A stretch of DNA of 64,000 nt from Bradyrhizobium sp. CCBAU 53421 (GTDB lineage Bacteria; Pseudomonadota; Alphaproteobacteria; Rhizobiales; Xanthobacteraceae), in contig NZ_CP030047.1 in assembly GCF_015291625.1 (NCBI RefSeq), forward strand, positions 4,154,001 through 4,218,000, in the 5' to 3' direction. The notes beneath the pieces are model-generated. The model was not told the origin of the DNA, did no database searches, and saw nothing but the letters and a program-made list of their open reading frames with translations. A program made the translations under genes and the position numbers. Numbering within the stretch: the first letter of the stretch is position 1; each line of letters starts with the position of its first letter. Positions 9,601 to 17,171 of the stretch are shown piece after piece.

Positions 9601-9791
9601 GTTCCGAGATCATGCAACGCATCGCGGTGCCCATGATCGGCGGCATGATCTCGTCGACCTTGCTGACGCTGATCGTGATTCCCGCGATCTTCGCCGTCGT
9701 GAAGGGCATCGGGCTTCGCGCAAGGAAGCCGGAAACAGATGTCGTTGCGCCGGTCGTGCGACAGCGTGTAGCAGGAGCGGGGAAGCCGTAG
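6612..9791 (+). CDS. cusA: CusA/CzcA-family heavy-metal efflux RND pump
   Basis: At 1059 aa this has the full length of heavy-metal RND pumps, with 12 transmembrane segments and two large periplasmic loops. Proton-relay Asp lies in IGAMIDAAIVMIENAHK (TM4). Two of the methionines used by CusA to bind Cu(I)/Ag(I) appear conserved: Met562 in LLYMPTTLPG and Met661 in RIDMLSTGIRTP. The block VYGKAGRAATATDPAPSEMF is also CusA-like. This supports monovalent copper or silver as substrate rather than Co/Zn/Cd. It works with the adaptor upstream and the TolC-like channel 0.9 kb downstream. Confidence 0.93.
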   Translation: MIARVIAWSARNLLLVLFGTGFAAAAGLYALLHLPLDAIPDLSDTQVIVYTEYPGQAPQVIEDQVTYPLTTAMLTVPKSKVVRGFSFFGVSFVYVIFEDGTDIYWARSRVLEFLNGAASRLPAGVSPTIGPDATGVGWVFQYAVMSKQLNLADTRTIQDWNLKFALARAEGVAEVASVGGFVKQYNVILDPQRMRDRGITMQRMRDAIRASNADVGGRTVELSEFEYVIRGKGYLKDINDLGNVVLKTDNGTPVLLRDVARVELGPDERRGITELNGEGEVASGIVLQRFGVNALDVIENVKKRFKEIATSLPKSVEIVPVYDRSNLIYAAIDTLKRTLFEESVVVALVCFVFLLHVRSALVAILMLPVGVLMAFGAMKLLGIGSNIMSLGGIAIAIGAMIDAAIVMIENAHKHLERAEPGRSRVAILIEAAAEVGPALFFSLLIITVSFMPIFTLESQEGRLFSPLAYTKTFAMAAAALLSVTLVPALMVIFVRGRIVPEHKNPINRFLIWIYRPVINGVLRAKTLVILLALAAIAVTVWPARQLGTEFMPDLNEGTLLYMPTTLPGISVTRATELLQMQDRIIRSFPEVVSVYGKAGRAATATDPAPSEMFETVVNLKPKQQWRKGLTLDGLIAEMDKALQFPGVSNAWTMPIKARIDMLSTGIRTPVGVKVIGPDLAVIDKLARQVEQVVKGVPGTSSAYAERSLGGYYLEITPNREALSRYGIAVQDVQDTIATALGGETVTTTVEGRQRFTVNMRYPRDLRDNPSAIASDILVPMPAGGAVPLGEVADITPARGPTTIRTENGQLATYIYVDIRDRDLGGYVADAQRAVQAGVQFPPGTYVVWSGQYEYLERATARLRIVVPVTLLIIFLLLYLNFRSVAETMIVMLSLPFALVGGLWLMWALGFNLSVAVAVGFIALAGVAAETGVVMLIYLNQALAEITARRAAEGRAVGRDDLHRAIIEGAVERVRPKMMTVVAIMAGLLPIMWSTGTGSEIMQRIAVPMIGGMISSTLLTLIVIPAIFAVVKGIGLRARKPETDVVAPVVRQRVAGAGKP

Positions 9792-9814
9792 GCTGGTTCA
9801 AACCGGATTGAATG

Positions 9815-9831
9815 ATACCCTGCGGGGGTAT
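9815..9831. promoter_or_regulatory. Candidate CsoR/RcnR-family operator
   Basis: The sequence ATACCC-TGCGG-GGGTAT is a perfect 6-bp inverted repeat with a 5-nt spacer. Operators of the CsoR/RcnR/FrmR repressors share this ATACCC...GGGTAT layout. It lies 24 nt after the pump gene and 66 nt before the next start, so it could control the second half of the copper locus separately. No CsoR-type gene is visible in the window. Confidence 0.5.
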
Positions 9832-9896
9832 ATAGCGTTGCGGTGAACTGATTTGCAGTTGGGCTGCGGTCAGGCGAGTTCGGAGCGATCGGGCGC

Positions 9897-10349
9897 GTGT
9901 TGGTGGGACTGAGCAGGTCAGGGCGGGTGCGGGCGGGATGTTCCATCATCCTGGCCTATCTGTTCTGCGTGCTCGCGCCGTCCATAGCGCTTGCGTTCGG
10001 GGCACCGTTTCCGTGCCTGACCGATGAGGTTCAGCCATCCACCGCGATGCACGTGCATGATGCCGCGATGATGCATGCCGATGGCGCCGCGCACGATCAT
10101 GCCGGCCACGATCACGGCGGCATGCAGATGCATCACGCCGCCGATGGCGCTGCACCGCCGGTCAAGCACAGCCACGACGGCAAGACCGCGCCGGGGCCGT
10201 GCTGTACGATGATGTGCGTGTCGGCGCTGCCGGCCGATCTTCCGCTTGTCGCCGGCCCCTTGCACCCGATCGCGACCCGTCTCACTGAAGCCTTCCAGAG
10301 CTTGCGCAGCGAGGCGCCGGCGCGGCTCTATCGTCCCCCCATCGCCTGA
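9897..10349 (+). CDS. His/Cys-rich exported protein of the copper locus
   Basis: A 150-aa protein from a GTG at 9897 (TTG 9900 and GTG 9903 are alternatives). A signal peptide (CSIILAYLFCVLAPSIALA) is followed by a histidine-rich stretch (HDHAGHDHGGMQMHH) and then GPCCTMMCVSAL. The His/Met/Cys density suggests Cu binding in the periplasm. Its PCC motif resembles that in the first protein of the locus, so the two may be distant relatives. A candidate metal-responsive operator lies 66 nt upstream. No named family is recognised with confidence. Confidence 0.65.
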   Translation: MLVGLSRSGRVRAGCSIILAYLFCVLAPSIALAFGAPFPCLTDEVQPSTAMHVHDAAMMHADGAAHDHAGHDHGGMQMHHAADGAAPPVKHSHDGKTAPGPCCTMMCVSALPADLPLVAGPLHPIATRLTEAFQSLRSEAPARLYRPPIA

Positions 10350-10426
10350 TCCTCGGCTGACATCGTGGCTGCGCCGCGCGCTCGCGCGCGCATGCCTGTC
10401 GTTCATCTGACGATCGGGACAAACCC

Positions 10427-10726
10427 ATGTTTTCGCATTTCGGGGCGAGGCTCGCCGCCGTGGCTACACGGCGTGGCCGGCGCGCGCCACCCACATTCGT
10501 GTCGCGGATGGCCGCCGCTATCCTCGCGGCCGCGCCGCTCGCCGGCTGCATGGCCGACGGCCGGCCGCTCGCGGTCGCGAGTGATCCGGCAAATCCGTCG
10601 GCGCGCACGGCCGGCGTCGGCTATCGCTCGACCATCGCGCCCTACAGCAGCCTGCGTCCTGCGACCCCGCTGCCGTGGCGCGAGCGTAATGACGGCGTGA
10701 CGCCGCCGCCCAAATCGGACCGGTAG
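10427..10726 (+). CDS. Small putative lipoprotein between the RND pump and channel genes
   Basis: A 99-aa protein with a lipobox-like LAGC (AAPLAGCMADG) near residue 41. That is late for a lipoprotein signal, so the true start may be the ATG at 10508, which would put the lipobox at the usual distance; neither start has a strong ribosome site. The mature part is short and Pro/Arg-rich (TPLPWRERNDGVTPPPK). It ends 9 nt before the TolC-like gene and so is probably co-transcribed. Function unknown; outer-membrane anchoring is the only inference. Confidence 0.55.
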   Translation: MFSHFGARLAAVATRRGRRAPPTFVSRMAAAILAAAPLAGCMADGRPLAVASDPANPSARTAGVGYRSTIAPYSSLRPATPLPWRERNDGVTPPPKSDR

Positions 10727-10735
10727 GAGGGCGCC

Positions 10736-12154
10736 ATGCGACATCTGGCCATTGTGCCGATCCTGCTGCTGACATCCGCGCTCGCGGGATGCGCTTCGTT
10801 CTCGCCCGACAGCGGCATGGGCGTGGTCTCCGAGGTAACCGAGCAGGCGATCGGCAAGGACGTTGCCTTCGTTCGCTCGGCGGACGAGGCCGCGACTGCC
10901 GACGCCGCGGTGAAGCGGCTGCTCGCGCGCAATTTGACCGCGGATGCCGCCGTCCAGGTCGCGCTCTTGAACAACAAGGGCTTGCAGGCCGCCTACAACG
11001 AGCTGGCGCTGGCGGAGACCGATCTCGTCGCCGACAGCCTGCCGCCGAACCCGACCTTCTCGGTCTCGCGCATCACCGGCAACGGTGCCAGCGAGGTCGA
11101 GCGGCAGGTCGTCGGCGACATTCTGGCGCTGGCGACCTTGCCGGCGCGCTCCGAGATCGCGCGCGAGCGCTTCCGCCAGGCGCAGCTGAAGGCGGCGCTC
11201 GCCACCCTGCGGCTCGCCGCCGAGGTGCGGCGCAGCCATGTCGCCGCGGTCGCTGCGAACGAGACCGTCGCGCTGCTGACGGACGCGAAGGCGACCGCCG
11301 AGTCGACCGCGCAACTTGCAAAAAAGCTCGGCGAGACCGGTGGCATGAACAAGCTCGACCAGGCCCGCGAGCAGGTGTTCTATGCCGAGATCACCGCTGA
11401 CCTCGCCAGCGCGCGGCAGAACGCGGCGAGCGCGCGCGAGCGGCTGGCGCGTCTCTTGGGATTGTGGGACGGCGATCTCGGCTTCCGGATTCCCGGCAAG
11501 TTGCCATCGCTGCCGAAGCGGCCGCTGGAACAGCCGTCGATCGAGGTCGCCGCGGTCGGTCACCGCGTCGATCTGCAGATCGCGCGGATGGAGATCACAG
11601 CCCTCGCCAAGGCGGTCGATCTCACCGAGGCGACGCGCTTCGTCACGCTGCTCGACGTCGCCGGCATCGACAGGCGGACGCGCGATCCGGAAGGCCCGCC
11701 ATTCAAGGAGCGCGGCTTCGACGTCCAGTTCCAGATTCCGATCTTCGACGGCGGCGAGGTGCGGGTGCGGCAGGCGGCGGAAACCTACCGGCAGGCGATG
11801 AACCGCCTGACCGAAAAGGCGATCAACGTCCGCTCCGAGGCGCGCGACGCCTACCGCGTCTACCGCTCGACCTACGACATCGCCAGCCACTACCAGCGCG
11901 AGGTGCTGCCGCTGCGGCAGATCATCACCGAGGAGATGCAGCTGCGCTTCTCCAGCATGCAGGTCGACGTGTTCGCGCTGCTGACCGAAGCGCGGCAGCG
12001 GCTCGGCTCGCTGCGCGCGGCGATCGACGCCAGACGCGACTTCTGGCTGGCGCAGTCCGACCTGCAGACCGCGATCAACGGGGGCGGCGCGTCGGCCGCG
12101 CCGTCGACTCCATCCGCCACAGCCTCGGCCGCGCCTGCGGCCGGCGATCATTGA
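10736..12154 (+). CDS. TolC-family outer-membrane efflux channel (CusC-like)
   Basis: A 472-aa protein with a lipoprotein signal ending in ALAGCASF (lipobox Cys near residue 19), as in CusC/OprM channels. It has the internally repeated, Ala/Glu/Arg-rich helical pattern of TolC proteins: two outer-membrane-factor repeats around residues 70-260 and 275-450, with ALLNNKGLQAAYNELALAE at the start of the first. The C-terminal tail is Ala/Pro/Ser-rich and of low complexity. A ribosome site (GGAGG) lies just before the ATG. It should complete the tripartite pump with the CusA-like and CusB-like proteins, and is followed 12 nt later by the multicopper oxidase. Confidence 0.88.
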   Translation: MRHLAIVPILLLTSALAGCASFSPDSGMGVVSEVTEQAIGKDVAFVRSADEAATADAAVKRLLARNLTADAAVQVALLNNKGLQAAYNELALAETDLVADSLPPNPTFSVSRITGNGASEVERQVVGDILALATLPARSEIARERFRQAQLKAALATLRLAAEVRRSHVAAVAANETVALLTDAKATAESTAQLAKKLGETGGMNKLDQAREQVFYAEITADLASARQNAASARERLARLLGLWDGDLGFRIPGKLPSLPKRPLEQPSIEVAAVGHRVDLQIARMEITALAKAVDLTEATRFVTLLDVAGIDRRTRDPEGPPFKERGFDVQFQIPIFDGGEVRVRQAAETYRQAMNRLTEKAINVRSEARDAYRVYRSTYDIASHYQREVLPLRQIITEEMQLRFSSMQVDVFALLTEARQRLGSLRAAIDARRDFWLAQSDLQTAINGGGASAAPSTPSATASAAPAAGDH

Positions 12155-12166
12155 GAGGAGACGTAG

Positions 12167-13522
12167 ATGTTTTCACGTCGAGGATTTCTTGGGAGCGCCG
12201 CGCTGGTTACGGCAAGCGCGGTCAGCGGCCGCGTGCAGGCCGCGGCCATTCCGGAAGCGCCGACCATGGACAAGGCGGTGATGCAGCCGCCGCTGCATCC
12301 GTCGAGCGGGCCCGACTACCGGCCCGTGGTGACGCTCAACGGCTGGTCGCTGCCGTGGCGGATGAACGGCGACTGGAAGGAATTCCATCTCGTCGCCGAA
12401 CCCGTGGTGCGCGAATTCGCCGACGGCATGAAGGCCAATCTCTGGGGCTACAACGGCCAGGCGCCGGGACCGACCATCGAGGCGGTCGAGGGCGACAAGG
12501 TCCGCATCTTCGTCACCAACAAATTGCCTGAACATACCACGGTGCACTGGCACGGCATGATCGTGCCATCAGGCATGGACGGCGTCGGCGGCCTCAACCA
12601 GCCGCACATCAAGCCGGGCAAGACCTTCGTCTACGAGTTCGAGATGAAGCACAGCGGCACCTTCATGTACCACCCGCACTCCGACGAGATGGTGCAGATG
12701 GCGATGGGCATGATGGGCATGTTCATCGTGCATCCGCGCGATCCTGCATTTCGTCCGGTCGACCGCGACTTCGTCTTCATCATGAGCAGCTACCTCATCG
12801 ATCCCGGCACCTATCTGCCGAAGGTCAACGAGATGACCGACTTCAACATGTGGACCTGGAACAGCCGGGTCTATCCCGGCATCGATCCGATGCCGATCCG
12901 GCTCGGCGACAGGATCCGCGTGCGGATCGGCAACCTGACCATGACCAACCATCCGATCCACGTGCACGGGCACAATTTCGCGGTGACCTGCACCGACGGC
13001 GGCTGGGTGCCGCAGAGTGCGCAATATCCGGAGACCACGACCGACGTGCCGGTCGGCGCCGTCAGGGCGTTCGACATGCTCGCCGACAATCCCGGCGACT
13101 GGGCGTTCCACTGCCACAAGTCGCACCACACCATGAACGCGATGGGCCACGACGTGCGCAATTTCATCGGCGTGTCGCGAAAGGATCTGGCGAAGGCGGT
13201 CGGCAAGCTCGCGCCCGACGCCATGGTGATGGGATCGACCGGCATGGCGATGGGCAACATGGAGATGCCGGCGCCCGACAACACGCTGCCGATGATGACC
13301 GGGACCGGGCAATTCGGCCCGATCGAGATGGGCGGCATGTTCACGGTCATGAAGATCCGCGAGGGGCTCGGCCGCGACGATTACGCCGATCCGGGTCCCT
13401 ACAATTATCCGCCGGGCACCGTCGCCTATGAGGTCGAGGCGCCCGCGGCCGAGCCCGCGCGTCAGCCGTCGGCCGCGCCCGAGCCGAAATCCAAGCCATC
13501 GATGAAGGGAATGAAGATGTAG
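12167..13522 (+). CDS. Multicopper oxidase (copper-resistance type)
   Basis: A 451-aa enzyme with a Tat signal (MFSRRGFLGSAALVTASA). All copper-ligand motifs are visible: HWHGM near residue 127, YHPHSDEM near 168, HPIHVHGHNF near 262 and HCHKSHHTMNAM near 314, the last carrying the type-1 and trinuclear ligands. Met-rich segments follow (MVMGSTGMAMGNMEMPAPDN) and the C-terminus ends MKGMKM. Such enzymes oxidise toxic Cu(I) to Cu(II) in the periplasm. The C-terminal extension after about residue 330 is Met/Pro-rich and may hold extra copper. It is co-oriented with the channel and cupredoxin genes. Confidence 0.9.
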   Translation: MFSRRGFLGSAALVTASAVSGRVQAAAIPEAPTMDKAVMQPPLHPSSGPDYRPVVTLNGWSLPWRMNGDWKEFHLVAEPVVREFADGMKANLWGYNGQAPGPTIEAVEGDKVRIFVTNKLPEHTTVHWHGMIVPSGMDGVGGLNQPHIKPGKTFVYEFEMKHSGTFMYHPHSDEMVQMAMGMMGMFIVHPRDPAFRPVDRDFVFIMSSYLIDPGTYLPKVNEMTDFNMWTWNSRVYPGIDPMPIRLGDRIRVRIGNLTMTNHPIHVHGHNFAVTCTDGGWVPQSAQYPETTTDVPVGAVRAFDMLADNPGDWAFHCHKSHHTMNAMGHDVRNFIGVSRKDLAKAVGKLAPDAMVMGSTGMAMGNMEMPAPDNTLPMMTGTGQFGPIEMGGMFTVMKIREGLGRDDYADPGPYNYPPGTVAYEVEAPAAEPARQPSAAPEPKSKPSMKGMKM

Positions 13523-13567
13523 CGGATCGACGCGCCATCCAACGACACGCAGTTATCAAAACACAGA

Positions 13568-14041
13568 ATGGAGAATCCAGTGAAGCACCTCACCACGATC
13601 GGCATCGCGCTCGTCGCGCTGTCGGTTACCGCCGCGCCGTCGCGCGGTCACGAAAAACACGCGCACCAATCCTTTTCGGCCGGCGAGCCCGGCGACCCGA
13701 GCAAGCCGTCGCGCACGGTCGAGGTCGAGATGAAGGAGATGGAGTTCACGCCGTTCCGCATCGAGGTCAAGCGCGGCGAACAGATCCGCTTCGTGATCAA
13801 GAATGCCGGCACCGAGGATCACGAATTCCTGCTCGCGACCACCGAGGAGAATCTGAAGCATGCCGAAGTGATGAAGAAGCATCCGCATATGGAGCATGAC
13901 GATCCGAACGGCGTCCGCCTCGCGCCGAAGAAGACCGCGGAGATCGTCTGGAAGTTCACCAAGGCCGGAACATTCGAATATTCCTGCCTGATCCCCGATC
14001 ACCGCGACTACGGGATGACCGGCCGCGTCATCGTGAAATGA
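13568..14041 (+). CDS. Cupredoxin-fold periplasmic copper protein
   Basis: A 157-aa protein with a signal peptide (TTIGIALVALSVTAAPSRG). The mature part is one plastocyanin/azurin-like domain with the likely type-1 copper ligands: His in EDHEFLL, Cys in YSCLIPDH, His in the same DH, and Met in YGMTGR. A second His/Met group (EVMKKHPHMEHDD) sits in the middle. Role, inferred from family and context: periplasmic electron carrier or copper carrier cooperating with the multicopper oxidase 45 nt upstream. The next gene starts 29 nt after its stop. Confidence 0.85.
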   Translation: MENPVKHLTTIGIALVALSVTAAPSRGHEKHAHQSFSAGEPGDPSKPSRTVEVEMKEMEFTPFRIEVKRGEQIRFVIKNAGTEDHEFLLATTEENLKHAEVMKKHPHMEHDDPNGVRLAPKKTAEIVWKFTKAGTFEYSCLIPDHRDYGMTGRVIVK

Positions 14042-14070
14042 ATTCAGCAACAAAAGAAAGGACGACGACG

Positions 14071-14373
14071 ATGAACAGGATGATCCGGACCGCACGCGGC
14101 GCCACGCTCGCGCTGGCGCTGACATTTGGCGGCGCGCTGGCCCAGGCCGCGGCCATCAACGGCGAGGTCAAGAAGATCGACGAGGGCGCGGGCAAGATCA
14201 CGCTCAAGCACGGCCCGGCCAAGAGCCTTGGCATGGATGAGCCGATGACGATGGTCTACCGCGTCAAGGATCCCGCGCTGCTGAAGCAGGTCAAGGTCGG
14301 CGACAAGGTCAGGTTCGAAGCCCAGGAGGGCGACGGCGGCTATACCGTCACGGCGATCCAGAAGGCGAAGTGA
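14071..14373 (+). CDS. cusF: CusF-like periplasmic copper chaperone
   Basis: A 100-aa protein; ATG at 14071 is preceded by an AAAGGA ribosome site. The signal peptide (LALALTFGGALAQA) precedes an OB-fold domain with KITLKHGPAKSLGMDEPMTM. In E. coli CusF the ligands are His, Trp, Met and Met; here the His and the MTM pair are present, and the Trp position appears to be Met or absent. CusF delivers Cu(I)/Ag(I) to the CusB adaptor. It is the last gene of the copper run. Confidence 0.85.
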   Translation: MNRMIRTARGATLALALTFGGALAQAAAINGEVKKIDEGAGKITLKHGPAKSLGMDEPMTMVYRVKDPALLKQVKVGDKVRFEAQEGDGGYTVTAIQKAK

Positions 14374-14551
14374 GCGACAGGCTTATCGCCGCTCCACGCA
14401 CGATGGGCTGTCGGCTGAGATGGAGCCGGCAGCCCCAGCAAGCGCGGGTGCGGGAATTTCGCCACGCATTTACCTTAAATGATGGCGCCGGGGGAACGTC
14501 CGTGGCGGCGGTGCGTTGCTGTGCATCATTCGTGTGCAGAAGGCCCCCTCC

Positions 14552-14830
14552 ATGACAGTCAACGCGGCGATACTGATGGCGGCATTGGTGCTGTCGGGAA
14601 CCGTGTTGGCGCAGAGCTCCGGTCCGTCGGCCGGCTCGGCGGGCGCCGGGCAGGCCGCCAATGTCACCACCACCGGCCAGGCGATGAACACCAGCAAGAA
14701 GACCGGCGACAGCGGCCCGCCGATCGAGAAGGCCGCGCGGCCGGCGAAGCCTGGGGATGGCGCTGGCGGCAATACGGTCGGGGTGAGCCGTCCGCAAAAG
14801 CCCGACCGGCGTCTCGAGCATTACCCTTAG
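14552..14830 (+). CDS. Small exported low-complexity protein, function unknown
   Basis: A 92-aa protein from the ATG at 14552 (the frame is open from 14516, but the later start gives a clean signal peptide: AAILMAALVLSGTVLAQ). The mature part is Gly/Ser/Thr/Pro/Lys-rich with no cysteine (GQAMNTSKKTGDSGPP) and no recognised domain. It lies 178 nt after the copper locus, is separated from it by unstructured sequence, and is followed directly by a dispersed repeat. It may be an independent gene. Confidence 0.5.
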   Translation: MTVNAAILMAALVLSGTVLAQSSGPSAGSAGAGQAANVTTTGQAMNTSKKTGDSGPPIEKAARPAKPGDGAGGNTVGVSRPQKPDRRLEHYP

Positions 14831-14932
14831 AGCGTTTTCGAGCGAAGTGGATACCGGTTCGCGTCAAGAAAACGCGTCAAAACAAGAATCTAGAGCCCCG
14901 TTCCGATTCAATCGGAACGGGAGAGGCTCTAG
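14829..14932. repeat. Dispersed intergenic repeat with terminal palindrome
   Basis: It begins at the stop codon of the preceding gene with AGAGCGTTTTCGAGCG and continues through GAACGGGAGAGGCTCT. An inverted repeat (CCCGTTCCGATT / AATCGGAACGGG) forms a stem in its second half. Elements beginning in this way are frequent in Rhizobiales intergenic DNA. Confidence 0.6.
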
Positions 14933-14963
14933 GCTGCGATCCACCCATCCTACGGCACAGCAA

Positions 14964-15000
14964 AAAGCCGGCGGGTCCTGTGACCGCGCCGGCTTGATGT
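14964..15000 (-). terminator. Intrinsic terminator for the TPR gene
   Basis: Read on the minus strand, AAGCCGGCGC...CGCCGGCTT forms a GC-rich stem followed by TTT. It lies 19 nt after the stop of the minus-strand TPR gene. Confidence 0.65.
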
Positions 15001-15018
15001 TTTGAACGGTTGCCTAGC

Positions 15019-15564
15019 TCAGTAAACCAGGCCGGTGCCCGGGGGCTTCTCCAGCGCCGCGGCGAGCGAGCGATATTCGTCGCTGTTGGTGCCGGCGAGC
15101 TGGGCGATGCGGTTCAGGTGGTACTGCGCCTGATCGCGGTTGCCCTGTTCGACCTGCCAGAGCCCGTAATACTGCCAGGTGCGCACATGGGCCGGGTCGG
15201 CCTTCAGCGCGCGCTCGTACCAGATCTGCGAGACCTTGTAGTCGCCGAGCTTGCGATAGGAGTATCCGATCAGGTTGGCGACGTCGGCACGGTCGTCCTG
15301 CCCGAGCGCCTTCAGCTGCTCGATCGCGGCGGTGTAGTCGTGCTTGTCGTAGATCGTGGCATAGGCGGCGTGATAGCCGGCCAGGAACTTCTGATCGTCG
15401 ATCGCGGAGCTCTTGTCCTTCTTCGCCTTCTTGCCCTTGCTGCCGCTGTCGGAAGCCGGCGGGGCGGGATTTTCGCCGCCTGCGGCGTAGGCCGAGATGA
15501 CCGGCCCGGCGGCGAGCGTCATCGAGAGCACTGCGAGGCCCAAAATCTTCGTCGTCCTGCTCAT
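15019..15564 (-). CDS. Exported TPR-repeat protein
   Basis: A 181-aa protein. The ATG at 15564 (MSRTTKILG) is chosen because AGGAG lies about 9 nt upstream; an ATG at 15588 is possible. The signal peptide GLAVLSMTLAAGPVISAYA is followed by a Lys-rich linker (SKGKKAKKDKSS), then tetratricopeptide repeats: QKFLAGYHAAYATIYDKHDY, ADVANLIGYSYRKLGDYK and TWQYYGLWQVEQGNRDQAQY. TPRs mediate protein contacts; the partner is unknown. It is monocistronic, with its own terminator. Confidence 0.75.
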   Translation of the reverse strand: MSRTTKILGLAVLSMTLAAGPVISAYAAGGENPAPPASDSGSKGKKAKKDKSSAIDDQKFLAGYHAAYATIYDKHDYTAAIEQLKALGQDDRADVANLIGYSYRKLGDYKVSQIWYERALKADPAHVRTWQYYGLWQVEQGNRDQAQYHLNRIAQLAGTNSDEYRSLAAALEKPPGTGLVY

Positions 15565-15851
15565 TCCTGGTTGCTCCTGATCGTTCATGATCGTGCTCGG
15601 CAATCCTACACCGAGGCCCGATGACTTGAACACCCAGGGGTGCAGAACATTCCCGGCCGATCCCACGATTGCGTGATCCCTGCAATTGACCCGCAGCGTC
15701 AGGCAACATGACCAAGATGTCATTCACATGAATGAATTCCGTCCATGCCCTTCAGAACGGGTTCAGTGCGCGGCCCCTAAGGTCACGTGCATTGATCGGT
15801 GAGGCCGACCATCCGGCCGGAGACCTCTCGATCCCGAAGAGGAGGACCACC

Positions 15852-16187
15852 ATGCTGAAGACCATTTCCGCCGCGCTGCTCGCCATGTCCGTGATCGCAG
15901 CGCCCGCGCTCGCCGCCGAAACCGGCAAGACTGCTGCGCCCGCGCCGGCGACCACGACCGCCCCGGCAACGACCGCCCCGGCGACCAAGGCCGCTCCCGT
16001 CATCAAGAGCGAGCAGGTGCCGTCGAAGGTGCGCAACGCCAACGCCAAGATGCACCACAAGCACTATAGCCATCACCGCCACCACAAGCACATGGGCATG
16101 CTGAAGGTGAAGGCGCCGAAGCACGTGACCAAGCACGTCCACGCCAAGGTCGCGACCAAGCACGTCGTGCCGGCCAAGCGTGGCTGA
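15852..16187 (+). CDS. Small His/Lys-rich exported protein
   Basis: A 111-aa protein; ATG at 15852 has a GAGGAG site 8 nt upstream. The signal peptide ends in AAPALAAE. A low-complexity Ala/Thr/Pro stretch follows, then a very basic histidine-rich segment (MHHKHYSHHRHHKHMG) and repeated KHV motifs. The His-rich region could bind Ni, Cu or Zn, but no family is known and the protein is not near other metal genes. Proteins of this look are common, and uncharacterised, in Bradyrhizobium. Confidence 0.65.
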   Translation: MLKTISAALLAMSVIAAPALAAETGKTAAPAPATTTAPATTAPATKAAPVIKSEQVPSKVRNANAKMHHKHYSHHRHHKHMGMLKVKAPKHVTKHVHAKVATKHVVPAKRG

Positions 16188-16374
16188 TCAGCGCGGCTGA
16201 ACCTGATCCGAGCGGCGTAGTTCGATCCACATTGCCCCGCTGCGCCGTTGGGATGCAGAACCGGCCCGTCCGTCCATTGCTTCCCCAATGGCGGCGGGCC
16301 GGAGTGCGTCCGGGCGGGAACAACCGAGTTGCGAATTCCCCGCCTGGCGGTTTATGAGACGGCACCGGGGCAAC

Positions 16375-16815
16375 ATGAAACAGCTGACTTTGCGGACTTC
16401 ATCCAGACTGGCGGCAATCCTGCTGCTCTCGATTCCGCTTGCCGGCTGCCTCACCAGCGATGACGGCGGCAGCTCGACCACGTTCACCGATGATCGCGGC
16501 GTCGCCAACCAGCCCTTTCCGGACCGGTACCGCGACCAGATCCTGGCCTTCATGCGGACCTACCTGAACAATCCGGTCGGGGTGCGCGAGGGGGCCATCG
16601 CCGATCCGGCGCAGCGCACGATCGGCGGCCGGCTGCGCTATGTGGTCTGCCTGCGCTACAGCGCCAAGGAGACCGATGGCACTTACCGCCCGGCCCGGGA
16701 GCGCGGCGTCCTGTTCGTCGACGGCCGGCTCGACCGCATCCTCGACAATGCCGCCGAGGCCTGCGCCGGCGCGTCCTACGCGGCATTTCCGGAACTGGAA
16801 AAGATGTCGCGCTAG
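16375..16815 (+). CDS. Putative lipoprotein, function unknown
   Basis: A 146-aa protein from ATG 16375; the open frame reaches back to 16288, but only the later start gives a proper lipoprotein signal. The lipobox LAGC is in LLLSIPLAGCLTSDD. The mature domain has a conserved-looking core (FMRTYLNNPVGVREG, RYVVCLRYSAKETDGTY, RGVLFVDGRLDRIL) with two further cysteines that could form a disulfide. No family name is recalled with confidence. It appears monocistronic and is followed directly by a dispersed repeat. Confidence 0.6.
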   Translation: MKQLTLRTSSRLAAILLLSIPLAGCLTSDDGGSSTTFTDDRGVANQPFPDRYRDQILAFMRTYLNNPVGVREGAIADPAQRTIGGRLRYVVCLRYSAKETDGTYRPARERGVLFVDGRLDRILDNAAEACAGASYAAFPELEKMSR

Positions 16816-16816
16816 G

Positions 16817-16877
16817 GCATGATCCGGAAAAGAGTGAAGCGGTTTTCCCTCGCGACAAACGCGTAGCGTTTGCGCGG
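16817..16877. repeat. Dispersed palindromic repeat, copy 1 (GCATGATCCGGAAAA family)
   Basis: GCATGATCCGGAAAAGAGTG followed by AAGCGGTTTTCC is shared, with small changes, with copies at 26420, 38499 and 47379. This copy lacks the closing GATCATGC and instead runs into CGCGACAAACGCGTAGCG. Confidence 0.75.
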
Positions 16878-17171
16878 AGATCTTGCCCGCTATTAGCCGC
16901 GGCGGCTTGTCGCAAGCCTGACCGGATCCTTAGCGAACTCCGATCACTTTTCGCGGAGCACTGAACTTCACCTTAGCCGTTTGCGACTTACATACAGCCG
17001 AAATACGGCTGCTTAACCGGTGAAAAAACCTTCTGTGCCAGGGAACAAACGGGCGTTGTTGCGACCCCGTCACAGCACGGAAACATCACAGGTCAGGCAT
17101 TGCCCCAAAGCAACCTAATTGGCGTCACGTTGTTTGGCTTAACAGCGCAGCGTTAGTAACGGGGACCGAAG
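16878..17171. other. Intergenic region ahead of the outer-membrane protein gene
   Basis: No gene is seen. The stretch is less GC-rich than its surroundings and holds a small hairpin (CAGCCG-AAATA-CGGCTG, 16995-17011). It probably contains the promoter and 5' leader of the abundant outer-membrane protein downstream. Confidence 0.5.
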
